Of a stretch of 64,000 bases of DNA, positions 17,778 to 27,245 are shown piece after piece (within the stretch, counting starts at the first letter, position 1; each line of letters opens with the position of its first letter). Position numbers and translations under genes: made by a program. The notes under the pieces were generated by a model. It did no database searches. It saw nothing but the letters and a program-made list of their open reading frames with translations, and was not told where the DNA came from. The stretch comes from Streptococcus equinus (GTDB taxonomy: Bacteria > Bacillota > Bacilli > Lactobacillales > Streptococcaceae): assembly GCF_900104225.1 (NCBI RefSeq), contig NZ_FNJK01000003.1, positions 166,863-230,862 on the forward strand. Reading direction: 5' to 3'.

Positions 17778-17912
17778 GTGAAACGTACTTATCAACCAAG
17801 TAAAATCCGTCGTCAACGTAAACACGGATTCCGTCACCGTATGTCAACTAAAAACGGACGTCGCGTGCTTGCTGCTCGTCGTCGTAAAGGACGTAAAGTT
17901 TTATCTGCTTAA
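17778..17912 (+). CDS. rpmH: 50S ribosomal protein L34
   Basis: A 44-residue, strongly basic protein beginning [20 protein letters not shown] and ending GRKVLSA, the universal L34 sequence. It uses a GTG start with a strong TAGGAGGT site 7 nt upstream. L34 is a component of the large ribosomal subunit. It has its own promoter and terminator, away from rnpA, an arrangement common in streptococci. Confidence 0.97.
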
Positions 17913-17923
17913 TGATAGACTAT

Positions 17924-17956
17924 CCGCCAGTGCTCGAGTCTGGCGGCCTTTTTTTT
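17924..17956 (+). terminator. rpmH terminator
   Basis: CCGCCAG / CTGGCGG stem, then CC and eight Ts. Confidence 0.93.
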
Positions 17957-18039
17957 ATCAGAAAATGAAAGCGAATTCTTTTACTTATCTAACTGAAAAT
18001 GATAGACTTTAGGTAATTTAAAGATAGGAGGACACTAAT

Positions 18040-18249
18040 ATGTCTGACGAAAAATACAAAGCTAAACTGGACCAAGTTAAGGGAAGTCTTAAGGAAGGGC
18101 TAGGTAAGGTAACTGGTGATAAAAAGGTAGAAATTGAAGGCTTGGTTGATAAAACACTGGCTAAAGGTAGGGAAATTGTTGATGATATCAAAGAAGGCTC
18201 TGAGGGGGCTGTTGATAGCATCAAGAAAGCATTAGATAAGAAAAAATAG
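18040..18249 (+). CDS. CsbD family stress protein
   Basis: A 69-residue, highly charged helical protein with the CsbD signature: KYKAKLDQVKGSLKEGLGKVTGDK at the N-terminus followed by a KIEG-like KKVEIEGLVDK and Lys-rich tail. Members are small cytoplasmic general-stress proteins of unknown mechanism. ATG start with ATAGGAGGA. It is a single-gene unit with a terminator at 18256. Confidence 0.88.
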   Translation: MSDEKYKAKLDQVKGSLKEGLGKVTGDKKVEIEGLVDKTLAKGREIVDDIKEGSEGAVDSIKKALDKKK

Positions 18250-18255
18250 TAATTA

Positions 18256-18288
18256 AACCACAGTTTCACGTTGAAATTGTGGTTTTTT
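18256..18288 (+). terminator. csbD-like gene terminator
   Basis: AACCACA / TGTGGTT plus inner TTTCA / TGAAA, followed by Ts. Confidence 0.88.
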
Positions 18289-18333
18289 ATAAAATTTTTT
18301 TAAGATTTTATGAAAAAACGGCAAAAAATGTAG

Positions 18334-18358
18334 TATAATATATATGAAAGCGGTTTTA
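18334..18358 (+). promoter_or_regulatory. -10 and cre site before the 57-residue membrane protein
   Basis: TATAAT (18334-18339) is followed by TGAAAGCGGTTTTA (18345-18358), which matches the CcpA site TGWAANCGNTNWCA at 13 of 14 positions. A cre just after the -10 predicts catabolite repression. Confidence 0.62.
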
Positions 18359-18397
18359 TAAAAATACATGGGATAAAATAAAGGGAGGTTTTTGTCG

Positions 18398-18571
18398 ATG
18401 AAGGAAATTAGCATTTATGTCAGAATTATTGATTTGATTTTGCTGGTTCTAGCATTTTTAGATAGTGGTGTGAAAAGTGTCTTGATTTTAGCTGCAGTTA
18501 TTTTCTTTTTATCAGCATTAATGCAAGTCATTATGTCTTATAAACGAGTGAAGTTGAGTCACCACGTTTAA
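18398..18571 (+). CDS. Small membrane protein, 57 residues
   Basis: An ORF below usual size limits with a strong AAGGGAGG site 9 nt before its ATG. It encodes two hydrophobic segments (IDLILLVLAFLDSG and VLILAAVIFFLSALMQVIM) with a basic end (SYKRVKLSHHV). It is bracketed by its own promoter with a cre site and a terminator at 18601, so it is very likely a real gene. I do not recognise the family; a membrane-associated role under sugar control is all that can be said. Confidence 0.72.
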   Translation: MKEISIYVRIIDLILLVLAFLDSGVKSVLILAAVIFFLSALMQVIMSYKRVKLSHHV

Positions 18572-18600
18572 ATGATGAGTTGTCTTTCTTTATTTTTAGG

Positions 18601-18650
18601 AAGTCTTCTTAGAGCTATTTTTTAGCAAAATGGTTCTGAGAAGACTTTTT
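18601..18650 (+). terminator. Terminator after the 57-residue gene
   Basis: 9-bp AAGTCTTCT / AGAAGACTT stem with a long loop, then Ts. Confidence 0.75.
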
Positions 18651-18695
18651 TAATTTTCTGCCTTCAGGTCATAAATTTGATATTTTTTGTGAGAA

Positions 18696-18728
18696 TATAA
18701 TATATTATCTAAAATGAAAGCGCTATAC
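18696..18728 (+). promoter_or_regulatory. Promoter region and cre site of the secreted lichenase gene
   Basis: TATAAT at 18696-18701, then TGAAAGCGCTATAC at 18715-18728, a good cre match (12 of 14 positions). The distance to the start codon (over 230 nt) leaves a long leader with an attenuator-like end. An 18-codon ORF with GGAATT upstream at 18801 lies in this leader but shows no other sign of being used. Confidence 0.55.
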
Positions 18729-18862
18729 TTATGACATAACGGTGTAAGGAGGGTTTTAAAGAGAAACATTTATCGTGTGACTAGCATTCTTTTCGGAATT
18801 ATGAAAAAGAAAAATTGCCCCATTTTTGAAGTAACAGTTACTGAAAAGAAAAAGTGAATTTA

Positions 18863-18934
18863 ACTACGATTGATTTGGCGTTTTCAATCGGTAGTAGAGG
18901 AGATTAGTTCCTTTTTCTAACAGAACTCCTTTTT
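18863..18934 (+). promoter_or_regulatory. Two-hairpin attenuator-like element before the lichenase gene
   Basis: Hairpin one pairs ACTACGATTGA with TCAATCGGTAGT (one bulge; 18863-18895). Hairpin two pairs AGGAG (18897-18901) with CTCCT (18926-18930) through inner TTC/GAA and ends in TTTTT, 26 nt before the start codon. The arrangement resembles an antiterminator-terminator pair, but the published RAT consensus of BglG-type antiterminators is not seen. Confidence 0.42.
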
Positions 18935-18960
18935 AAAATGATTTAAATTGAGGTATTATT

Positions 18961-19683
18961 ATGTGGAAAAAAGTTAGTTGTTTAATTGCTCTCTTATTGG
19001 CTTTCTTTGGGATTCAACAAAGTGTTGCTGCGCAAAGTACCTATCACTACAGTTCAGAACTAAATTACTATGATGGAAACACCATGGAACTTCGTAACGG
19101 TTCTAACGGTAGTATGTTTAACTGTAATTTTGTCCCTGAAAATGTCGGTTTTAATAACGGCTTGATGAGTCTTAAAATTGACAGTGATGGCCACGGTGGT
19201 TACACTGGAGGCGAATGGCGCAGTAAAGACCGTTTTGGATATGGTCTTTACCAAGTTAACATGAAACCTATTAAAAACCCTGGTGTTGTTTCATCTTTCT
19301 TCACTTATACTGGTCCAAGTGAAGGCAACCCATGGGATGAAATTGATATTGAATTCCTAGGAAAAGATACAACAAAAGTTCAATTCAACTACTTTACTAA
19401 TGGTAGAGGTCAAAATGATGAACATGTGCATCTTCACAATTTAGGCTTTGATGCTTCTCAAGGTTTCCATACTTATGGCTTTGATTGGGAAGCAGATCAT
19501 ATTACTTGGTATGTTGATGGAAATGCTGTTTATACTGCTTATAACGATATTCCTAACACACCTGGTAAGATTATGATGAATGCATGGCCAGGAAAAAATG
19601 TTGATGCATGGCTAGCTCCATACAATGGTAAAACTCCTTTGTATGCAAACTATGACTGGATTAGCTACGATAAATTTAATTAA
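18961..19683 (+). CDS. Secreted lichenase (endo-beta-1,3-1,4-glucanase), GH16
   Basis: A 240-residue enzyme with a signal peptide (about 24 residues, core [19 protein letters not shown]) and one GH16 lichenase domain. The active site is [12 protein letters not shown], with Glu127 as nucleophile, Asp129 and Glu131 as acid/base; the substrate-contact GEWRSK and NAWPG motifs are intact. It cuts beta-1,4 bonds next to beta-1,3 bonds in lichenan and cereal beta-glucan outside the cell. Size matches the lichenase described from S. bovis. It has no wall anchor. Two paralogues follow at 29.1 and 30.4 kb. The start ATG lies 6 nt after TTGAGGT. Confidence 0.93.
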   Translation: MWKKVSCLIALLLAFFGIQQSVAAQSTYHYSSELNYYDGNTMELRNGSNGSMFNCNFVPENVGFNNGLMSLKIDSDGHGGYTGGEWRSKDRFGYGLYQVNMKPIKNPGVVSSFFTYTGPSEGNPWDEIDIEFLGKDTTKVQFNYFTNGRGQNDEHVHLHNLGFDASQGFHTYGFDWEADHITWYVDGNAVYTAYNDIPNTPGKIMMNAWPGKNVDAWLAPYNGKTPLYANYDWISYDKFN

Positions 19684-19808
19684 GCTAAACACCAATAATA
19701 ACAATTTGTTTTTACTTAACTGATTAAAATTACACTCCCCAACAAATCGGTTAAACTCTCTCTTAACAAAAACTCTTTAAAATTCTTTCTTTTTAAAACG
19801 TTAAAGCT

Positions 19809-19842
19809 AAAAGGAGCTGAGATTATCTCAGTTCCTTTTGTG
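19809..19842 (+). terminator. Terminator after the secreted lichenase gene
   Basis: 14-bp AAAAGGAGCTGAGA / TCTCAGTTCCTTTT stem, TTA loop. Confidence 0.87.
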
Positions 19843-20140
19843 ATGGCTTTCAGCTAGATTTTTCAAAGATAAGAAAAGCTGGTGGTTTATAAGTTTTTGT
19901 TCCAGTCATGTTGAGAAAATATACCCCATTATTAGCCTGTATTTGCTTTGTTAAGAAGGAAATAATAAAAACATTCGGTAGGATAAAATAAGCTTGTAGA
20001 GGCTCGATAATTGTCTATAAGCTGGTTGGCTTTTATAGAGAGTAAACCTTTGAGTTATTTTAAAATAGGCAGGGACTTCAGAGTGATGTGTCGTTATCTC
20101 TGGAGCTTAATCGTTATTGCATTTTGCGATTTTATAATAT
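19843..20140. other. Non-coding gap with no supportable gene
   Basis: About 300 bp between the lichenase terminator and the GH94 terminator. On the minus strand one frame stays open for about 50 codons (between roughly 20020 and 19855) but has no start codon or ribosome binding site and matches no family I know. It may be the decayed end of a lost gene. I see no promoter or repeat of note. Confidence 0.35.
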
Positions 20141-20170
20141 AAAAAAGCTGAGACATTGTGTCCCAGCTTT
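20141..20170 (-). terminator. Terminator of the GH94 operon
   Basis: AAAGCTGAGACA / TGTCCCAGCTTT with one mismatch; read leftward it ends in a T run. Weakly bidirectional. Confidence 0.82.
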
Positions 20171-20178
20171 CAAGTTTT

Positions 20179-22590
20179 TTAAAGGGTAAGAGTGATTTGG
20201 TTGGTTTCTTGCAAGAGATCTTCAGGAAGGTAGGCTTGGTCAAGCTCTTGACCGTTGAGGACGAGTTTTGTAAAGCCTGTTTCTTTATGCTCTGGATTTT
20301 CCACAGTGATGTGAAGTTCTTTGCCGCGGAAAATCTTAGTCATGCTGAAGTTATCCCATTCTTTTGGAATAGCTGGTGAGAGCTTCAAACCGTTCAAATC
20401 AGGTCTGAGTCCAAGAATACCTTCGACACAACCGACCATAACAGTTGAAGCTGTACCTGTGAGCCAGTGAACATGTGAACGTCCAAAGTGTGGACTGGCA
20501 GGTCCTTCGGTAAATTGACCATAGCAGTAAGGTTCCAATTTGCGGATATCTGCGCGGTCATTTTGGGCAGCGGGAGCATTTTCCATAAAGTAAGTGAAGG
20601 CACGTTGTCCTTGTCCACGAAGGGCTTCTGCTAGAATGAGCCATCCTTGTGATTGTGAGAAGATACCAGAATTTTCCTTTGTGCCTTGGTTATAGATAAC
20701 TGCAAGGGCACCATCAAAGGCATGAGCGTGATAAGGTGGATTCATAAGAATAGCACCGTAGTCAGTGTTGAGTTGTTCATAAACGTTGTCCATGGCAAGC
20801 TCAGCTTGTTCTTGGTTGGCAAATCCACTGATAACAGCCCAACTTTGTGGGTTTAACCACATATTGGCTTCTGGGTCATCGGCAGCACCGATACGTTCAC
20901 CTGCCTCGGTAAATCCACGAATAAAGCGGTCATTATCCCAGCAAAGATCTTGGATTTTTTGTCCCATTTTCTCTTGTTCAGAATCAAGGAATTCAAGGTA
21001 GTTAGTATCATTTTTAGCTTCGGCAAATTCTCTCAAAACGCTAAGAGCATAATAGAATTGCAAGGCAACGAATGATGATTCACCATTTGCTCCTAGGCGG
21101 AGGCAGTCATTCCAGTCAGCGTAAAGACCAGCCGGCATGCCGTGTGGGCCAAGGTGATCAAGAGAGAACTGAACAGCCCCTTTTAAGTGTTCATAAACAC
21201 TTGCTTCACCTTTGTTTGCAAATGGAATCACTTCATCAAGGAATCTAAGGTTACCTGTTTCAGAAATGTATTTATAAACTGTTGGGAAGAGCCAGAGGGC
21301 ATCGTCAGCACGATAAGCAGGGTGACCTGTTTCTTGAACGTAAGAGGCATCATCTGGTGTGTCTTCATGGCCTGGATTGTGAGTGAATTTGACAAGAGGA
21401 AGTCCACCACCATTGTCGACTTGAGCTGAGAGCATGAATCGAATCTTTTCAGCTGCCATTTCTGGTTTTAAGTGGATAATCCCTTGGATATCTTGGACAG
21501 TATCACGATAGCCGTAACCGTTACGAAGGCCGCAGTAGATGAATGATGCTGCGCGTGACCAGATAAAGGTCATATAACAGTTGTAAGCATTCCAAGTGTT
21601 AAGCATTGTGTTAAATTCTGGGCTAGGTGTGTTGACTTGAAGGTTAGTTAAGCGACCTTCCCATTCTTTACGAAGTTCTTGAATTTCTGCTTCAACTGTT
21701 TTAGCTGGATTAGCATAATTAGCGATGATGTCAGCCGCTTCTTGTGATGATTTTTCACCAAGAAGAAAGACAAGTGTTTTACTTTCTTGAGGTTCAAGTG
21801 TGACTTTACTTGAAAGAGCACCACAGGCATTTTCGTTGTAGCTTGTTTGATTTCCGAGGTCTCCTGATGCGACTCCAGCAGGTTTGTCGTAACCGTTATA
21901 TTGACCTAAAAAGCCTTTTTTATCTCCACAGAATGAGCTAACGCTAGCACCGCCAAGCCCAAAGAAACGTTCAGTAACGTTTTTTTCATCAACTTGTTCG
22001 CTATCATCAAGTGTATCTAAGTTTCCGTGAATTTGTTGGATAATGCGGTTATCTTGGAAGAGTGTGCGTGTGATGAAAAGAGAATATTGAAGGTTAACTT
22101 GGTCTTGTTCATAGTTACTATGGTTAGTGAATTCAGCGTAACCAGTTAATGTTAGGTGACGAGTTTGTTCAGAACGGTTAGTCACTGTAATTGCCCAAAC
22201 TTCATAGCTCTTATTTTTTGGAACATAATAGCTTGCTTGAGAATGAATACCAGCATAATCGGCAATCATTTTAGTATAACCCATACCATGGTGACATTCG
22301 CTGTGGTAATCTTTTAAATCTTTTCCAACAGGTTGCCATGATGCAGACCAGAAGTCTTTAGTGTCATCATCACGTAGGTAAATATAGCGACCAGGTTGGT
22401 CAAAGTTGTTGAAAACGTAACGAAGAATACGACCATTAGCACCAGATTTGGCAAAGCTATAACCTCCAGCATTGTTGGAGATGATAGCTCCGTATTCAGG
22501 TGACCCAAGGTAGTTTACCCATGGATTAGGAGTATTGGGATGGTCGATAACATATTCGCGATTGGTATCGTCAAAGTATCCGTATTTCAT
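20179..22590 (-). CDS. GH94 phosphorylase, cellobiose/chitobiose-phosphorylase-like
   Basis: An 803-residue cytoplasmic enzyme of family GH94 (inverting phosphorylases, formerly GT36). The start MKYGYFDDTNREYVI with PWVNYLG and NNAGGYSF matches the N-terminal beta-sandwich of this family; the (alpha/alpha)6 barrel has GYRDTVQDIQG and GLYADWNDCLR, where the second Asp region supplies the general acid, and GTKENSGIF near the phosphate site. It would split a beta-linked disaccharide with phosphate to glucose-1-phosphate plus the free sugar, saving ATP. GYRDTVQDIQGI is also typical of chitobiose phosphorylases, so substrate is uncertain; cellobiose or another disaccharide from mixed-linkage glucan fits the neighbourhood. 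The ATG at 22590 follows AAAGGAA; it lies 19 nt after the upstream GH94 gene. Confidence 0.82.
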   Translation of the reverse strand: MKYGYFDDTNREYVIDHPNTPNPWVNYLGSPEYGAIISNNAGGYSFAKSGANGRILRYVFNNFDQPGRYIYLRDDDTKDFWSASWQPVGKDLKDYHSECHHGMGYTKMIADYAGIHSQASYYVPKNKSYEVWAITVTNRSEQTRHLTLTGYAEFTNHSNYEQDQVNLQYSLFITRTLFQDNRIIQQIHGNLDTLDDSEQVDEKNVTERFFGLGGASVSSFCGDKKGFLGQYNGYDKPAGVASGDLGNQTSYNENACGALSSKVTLEPQESKTLVFLLGEKSSQEAADIIANYANPAKTVEAEIQELRKEWEGRLTNLQVNTPSPEFNTMLNTWNAYNCYMTFIWSRAASFIYCGLRNGYGYRDTVQDIQGIIHLKPEMAAEKIRFMLSAQVDNGGGLPLVKFTHNPGHEDTPDDASYVQETGHPAYRADDALWLFPTVYKYISETGNLRFLDEVIPFANKGEASVYEHLKGAVQFSLDHLGPHGMPAGLYADWNDCLRLGANGESSFVALQFYYALSVLREFAEAKNDTNYLEFLDSEQEKMGQKIQDLCWDNDRFIRGFTEAGERIGAADDPEANMWLNPQSWAVISGFANQEQAELAMDNVYEQLNTDYGAILMNPPYHAHAFDGALAVIYNQGTKENSGIFSQSQGWLILAEALRGQGQRAFTYFMENAPAAQNDRADIRKLEPYCYGQFTEGPASPHFGRSHVHWLTGTASTVMVGCVEGILGLRPDLNGLKLSPAIPKEWDNFSMTKIFRGKELHITVENPEHKETGFTKLVLNGQELDQAYLPEDLLQETNQITLTL

Positions 22591-22609
22591 AGGATTTCCT
22601 TTCATTTCC

Positions 22610-25322
22610 TTAGTCTAATGTAATGACAATTTCATGAACGTCATCGCTAAGTTTAGCGAGGTCAGATTTTGTGATGAAGGCAAAAGCATCATCGGTAACG
22701 TCGATTTCTTTATTATCACAAGTAGCTTTTTTAATAATGTATTTTCCAAAGTCTTTTTGATTTGGATTATCGTAGTGAATTTGGAAAGTCTTATCAGCAA
22801 ATTGTGTTGTAATGCTTGCGCGACCTTTTTCATCAAATTGCTCTGCAAGAAGTTTAGGATAAAGGATAAGGTCACCGGCTTTTCCGTGAACACCAAAGGC
22901 TTCAGTAACCATTGTCAACATGTACCAGCTTGCAGCACCTGTTAAGTAGTGGTAAACTCCACGACCGTCAGCACGGAAGTATTCAGGGATACCCGGATAG
23001 ATACGGCTAGTTTCAAAGTTCAATGCTGTATCAGAGAGTGTTTTAAGGGCTTTCCAACCTTCTTTAGCAAATCCACGACGGTAAAGTGCGTTAGCGTACA
23101 TAACGGTCATGTGAGAGAAGACAGCACCATTTTCTTTTTCACCGTAAGCAAAACCAAACATACGTCCAAGGTCTGTTTTGATTTCTTTGAAATCTGTATT
23201 GAGACGGTAGCCACCGATTTCAGGACGGTAGAGGTAGTGGTCTGCGCTAGCGGTGATTTTACGGATTTGTTCATCTGTAGCGACATAGTTCATGATAGGG
23301 AAGACTTGTCCAGTCAACATCATATGCATACGGTCATTATAGAAGCCGTCAGTTGGTTTGCTGCTGTTGTCATAGTAGCTGTTGTAGCATCCTTCTTGGT
23401 CGTTGAAGTCAAGCCATTCTTGTTTTTGAAGGTGTTGACGTAACCAAGCGGCTTTTTGAATAAGGTTAAGAGCAAGTTCAGAAAGAGAAATTCTGATTTT
23501 ACGTCCTTTAACGTTGTGACGACATTGATTTGTATAGGCTTCAAGAATTTGGTGTTTGCGTTCGATGTTATCGTAGATATCTGAATCTTTCTTAAGCAAA
23601 AGTCCAATTTCTTCAAGAATTTCAATAGAATCTGTGTTAGTTTGACTTTCTAATAGGCGAATCAAGTTGGCAAGATCCATTAAGTTACCAGAATAAGCTG
23701 CGGTAAAGGCAACACTTTCACCGTTTTCATCAGCCATATCAAGAGCATCGTTCCAGTCAGCTCCGCGGAGACGATAAATATTATGTTTACCAACTTCGTA
23801 GAATCCTGTCAAATGTTGAATCAACAAGTGTTCGAGGATACTACCAGTGTAAATGGCATCGTCAGCTGTACGTTGTTGGTTACCGTAAGCATCGTTCCAG
23901 TCTTGATCGATTTCAGTTCCACGTTTAACGTGTGGATCTTTGAAGTATGAGACTTCTTTAGTCAAAATATCGATATCACCAGTTTGGTCGATATAGAGTT
24001 TAGTTGTCATCAAAGGCCAAAGAGCATGGTCCATCCAAACACGAGTGATACCATTACGGTCAGCTAGGAAGTTTCCGTCACCATCACCAATGATTGTAGC
24101 ATTGGTCCCATCTAGACGGACACCTTTGTAGTTATTAACAATCATGTCACCAACAGTTTTTGGTTCCATTAGTAATAGTGACAAGCAATCTTGCCATAGG
24201 TCACGCCATCCGCGTCCACCACGTCCATAGTCATGGTGTGGAAGGAATGAACAACCAAAGAGGCGACGAAGGAATGGTTGGAAACATACCCATTTCATGT
24301 AGCTATCAAAGTCACTGTCACCTGTCTTGAAGTCAACACCGACTTTTTCTTGCCAGTAATCTTTAGTTTCTTCCAATGTTTTATCAACAGTAGCTAGATT
24401 TTTGTATTTATTAGCGACGGCTTGGATGTTTTCAGTTTTATCATTAATCCCCATTAATAGGATAAAAGTTTTACTTTGGCCTGCTGCTAGGGTAAAGCTT
24501 TCAAATTTGAAAGCTCCCATAGCTTCACGGCCATCAATACGAGTGTCGCTAGTAACGCCAGCTGTTTCTTTGTACACGGCAGCAGGATGAGTAAATGTTC
24601 CACCTTCTCCGATGAACATTTCTACAGTTGGATAGAAAGTTTCAGGGGTTTTTTGGGCATCATCAAAACCAAGTACATAATAAATTTGATGATTAAGCTG
24701 GTGACCACGTTCGTCAAATGAGTTCGTCAAATGACATTGTAGGGCAAACGAGAACGCCATCTTCAGTTGTTGAAATACGGTGAAGCATTGAAGTAACGTT
24801 TCGGTGATCACGGATATTATCAGCACTGCGTCCGAAAATTGGAATGGCACCAAAAGCAGTTAAGTTTTGATCTTTATCAGATAAGTTTTCAAGTGTCACA
24901 CGCATGATTTCGACATTTTCATCACGTGGGACAAAAGAAGTAATAGTAGATTTTAATGGTAAGTTAGCGGCTTTACGTTCAACAGTATGCCACATAAAAC
25001 CAGCTTTAACTGTATTTTCTTCTTCTTGATTTGAGAAGCGGAGAGCTTCTTGCTGAGCAGAAGCTCCTGTTGCAGAATAAACATTTCCTTGATCATCGCG
25101 AACCCAGAAATTACGAGTTGAACGATTGTTGTGGAGGTTATCCACACTGACAGGTTCTAATAGGAAAGTTTCTTGATTAATCTTTGAATCACCACCTAAG
25201 TTAGGAGTGACAGCACTTTTTAGTCCAACTTCTGATGCAAGTGGAAAGTACAAAGAACTAATATTTTCTGCTTGGGAAAGTTTGAAATCTCCCTTGTTGT
25301 TAGTAAATGTTAATGGCTTCAT
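22610..25322 (-). pseudogene. GH94 phosphorylase, frameshifted by a 13-bp tandem duplication
   Basis: Two reading frames together encode one GH94 protein of about 899 residues. The 5' part (ATG at 25322 after AAAGGAGA) runs to a stop near 24714 with MSFDELI; the 3' part resumes in another frame as FDERGHQLNHQ. Removing one of two tandem copies of TCATTTGACGAAC restores MSFDERGHQ exactly. The N-terminal half (FGAIPIFGRSADNIRDHR) and GADWNDALD, GGRGWRDLWQDCL resemble laminaribiose/cellodextrin-type GH94 enzymes. As written the enzyme is broken, since the catalytic domain is in the second frame and has no ribosome binding site of its own. Slippage on the repeat could restore it. It was probably the first gene of the operon with the 803-residue GH94. 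Confidence 0.85.
24709..24734 (-). repeat. 13-bp tandem duplication causing the GH94 frameshift
   Basis: GTTCGTCAAATGA at 24709-24721 is repeated exactly at 24722-24734. Thirteen extra bases shift the frame by one. Confidence 0.93.
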
Positions 25323-25701
25323 AGTTATCTCCTTTATCTTCTGCCACATATTTTAGTCGAAATTGAATTTTGAGAAAACAAAAAAGAAGAGAAAAATATC
25401 ATAATTATGATATTAACTGAAGAAGTGTCATTTTTTGTACATAAACTCTTTTATTAGGGAATTACAGTGTTTAAAGTTAGAAAAACGGCTAAAACCATTG
25501 ATATAAAAGGAATTTCACTGTTTTTATTGAAAAGGTTTACCTATCAAAAAGATTAGAAAAACATAATTTTTTATAAAACTTTTTTCAAACATGGTCATAA
25601 AAATGACATTTTTTAAAATATTATAATATAACACTCCTGTTAATCGAGGTATAATGCAGTTACAAAAAACATGAGGGGAAACCTCAAAAAGGAGAAGGAT
25701 T
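25323..25701. promoter_or_regulatory. Divergent control region between the GH94 operon and the sugar ABC operon
   Basis: AT-rich 379 bp. For the rightward operon TATAAT is at 25650-25655, but its -35 is poor, as expected for an activator-dependent promoter, and a small hairpin TGAGG/CCTCA lies at 25672-25686. The AraC-type regulator at 31.2 kb is a likely activator. No clear cre or leftward promoter can be named. Confidence 0.5.
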
Positions 25702-27069
25702 ATGAACAAAAAAGTAAGCGCTTTTATAGCGATTGCTCTTGCAGCAGGGACAATGGTTGGTTGCTCTTCTAAATCAAGCACATCAGCTTCAGGTGCAGAA
25801 GGCAAAGTTATCAACATCTACTCTTGGAATGATGAATTCCGTCAACGTGTAGAAGCTGTTTATCCAGAAGTTAAATCAACTTCTAAAGATGGAACAGTTA
25901 CTAAACTAAAAGACGGTAGTGAAATCCACTGGATTATCAATCCAAACCAAGATGGTGTTTACCAACAAAAATTGGATGAAGCGCTTGAAAAACAAGACTC
26001 AGCTTCTGCTGATGATAAAGTCGATATTTTCCTATCAGAAACTGACTACGTTTCAAAATACACTTCTAAAAAAGCAAACGTTGCGATGCCTTTGAAAGAT
26101 TTGGGAATCAATCCTAAGAAAGATTTGGCTGACCAATATGATTTCACTAAAGAAACAGCTTCTGATGAAGATGGTGTTCAACGCGGTTCAACTTGGCAAA
26201 CATGTCCAGGTGTTCTAATCTATCGTCGTGATATTGCAAAAGATGTCTTTGGTACTGATGACCCAACAGCAGTTGGTGAAAAAGTTAAAGACTGGGATAC
26301 TATGAAAGCAACATCACAAGAACTTCTTAATAAAGGTTACTACACATTTGCATCATATGCTGATACATTCCGTTTGTACGGTAACAGTATTTCTAAACCT
26401 TGGGTTGAAAAAGGTTCAACAACTGTACGTGTAGACCCTCAAATCATGAACTGGGTTAAAGATTCTAAAGAATGGCTTGACGCTGGTTACTTCAATAAAA
26501 CAGTTAAAGGTCAATGGACAGATGACTGGAACAAAGCTATGGGTTCACAATCTAAAGTCTTTGCATTCTTGTTCCCAGCTTGGGGTATTGACTTTACTTT
26601 GAAATCTAACTGGGATGGTGCTGATGGAGAATGGGCAGTTACTAATCCACCACAAGAATATAACTGGGGTGGTTCATACATCCACGGTGCCGAAGGTACT
26701 GATAATCCTAAACATGTTAAAGAAATCATCAAAGCTTTGACAGCTGATAAAGATAACCTCTTGAAGATTTCTAAAGATTACCAAGACTTCACAAATACTA
26801 AATCTGGTATGGAAGCAGCAGCTAAAGATGATAGCTTCAAATCAGACTTCCTTGGTGGTGAAAATGCTTATTCTTACTATGCACCAGTTGCAGAAAATAT
26901 CAAGATTGCACCATTGTCATCATATGACCAAGGTTGTGTTGAATTGATTCAAAATGCCTTTAATGATTACCTACAAGGTAAAGTAAGCTATAACAAAGCT
27001 AAATCAAACTTTGAAACAGCCATTAAAGAACGTTATCCAGAAATTACAGATGTTAAATGGCCAGACTAA
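25702..27069 (+). CDS. ABC transporter sugar-binding lipoprotein
   Basis: A 455-residue extracellular binding protein of the CUT1 sugar importer type. A lipoprotein signal ends MVGC with Cys21 as the acylated residue, followed by a Ser-rich tether. The mature part (INIYSWNDEFRQR, then the type-I binding-protein pattern) is of oligosaccharide-binding length. With the two permeases downstream and two lichenases in the same cluster, it most likely captures beta-glucan oligosaccharides; specificity is inferred from context. No ATPase gene is in the cluster, so a shared MsmK-like ATPase elsewhere is expected. ATG start with AAGGAGAAGG. Confidence 0.85.
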   Translation: MNKKVSAFIAIALAAGTMVGCSSKSSTSASGAEGKVINIYSWNDEFRQRVEAVYPEVKSTSKDGTVTKLKDGSEIHWIINPNQDGVYQQKLDEALEKQDSASADDKVDIFLSETDYVSKYTSKKANVAMPLKDLGINPKKDLADQYDFTKETASDEDGVQRGSTWQTCPGVLIYRRDIAKDVFGTDDPTAVGEKVKDWDTMKATSQELLNKGYYTFASYADTFRLYGNSISKPWVEKGSTTVRVDPQIMNWVKDSKEWLDAGYFNKTVKGQWTDDWNKAMGSQSKVFAFLFPAWGIDFTLKSNWDGADGEWAVTNPPQEYNWGGSYIHGAEGTDNPKHVKEIIKALTADKDNLLKISKDYQDFTNTKSGMEAAAKDDSFKSDFLGGENAYSYYAPVAENIKIAPLSSYDQGCVELIQNAFNDYLQGKVSYNKAKSNFETAIKERYPEITDVKWPD

Positions 27070-27168
27070 ATAGCTTAAAGAGTTTGGGTCGATTGTCCTA
27101 GACTTAAATGCTATTAGTTTAGAGGATTGAGTCGTTTAATAGAGGGTTTTAGAATTTTGGTAGACCTT

Positions 27169-27224
27169 GCGGGGGCGAGTTAGAAAATCGATTCCAGATG
27201 GAAGGTGTTCTGACTTGCTCCCCG
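27169..27224 (+). promoter_or_regulatory. GC-rich stem-loop between binding-protein and permease genes
   Basis: CGGGGGCGAGT (27170-27180) pairs with ACTTGCTCCCCG (27213-27224), including G-T pairs, across a 32-nt loop, just before the permease ribosome binding site. There is no T tract. Such intercistronic hairpins protect the 5' mRNA part and raise the binding-protein to permease ratio. Confidence 0.5.
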
Positions 27225-27245
27225 TATTTTGGAGGAGTGATAAAG

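Noticed and set aside
18758..18857. Possible 18- to 34-codon ORF (MKKKNCPIFEVTV...) in the lichenase leader
   Set aside because: The longer form has no start codon near the AAGGAGG at about 18747 and the shorter one has no ribosome binding site.
19855..20020. Minus-strand open frame of about 50 codons
   Set aside because: No start codon, no ribosome binding site, no recognisable family; possibly decayed.
24402..24590. Plus-strand ORFs inside the GH94 genes
   Set aside because: They lie opposite conserved GH94 coding sequence and have no start signals; shadows.
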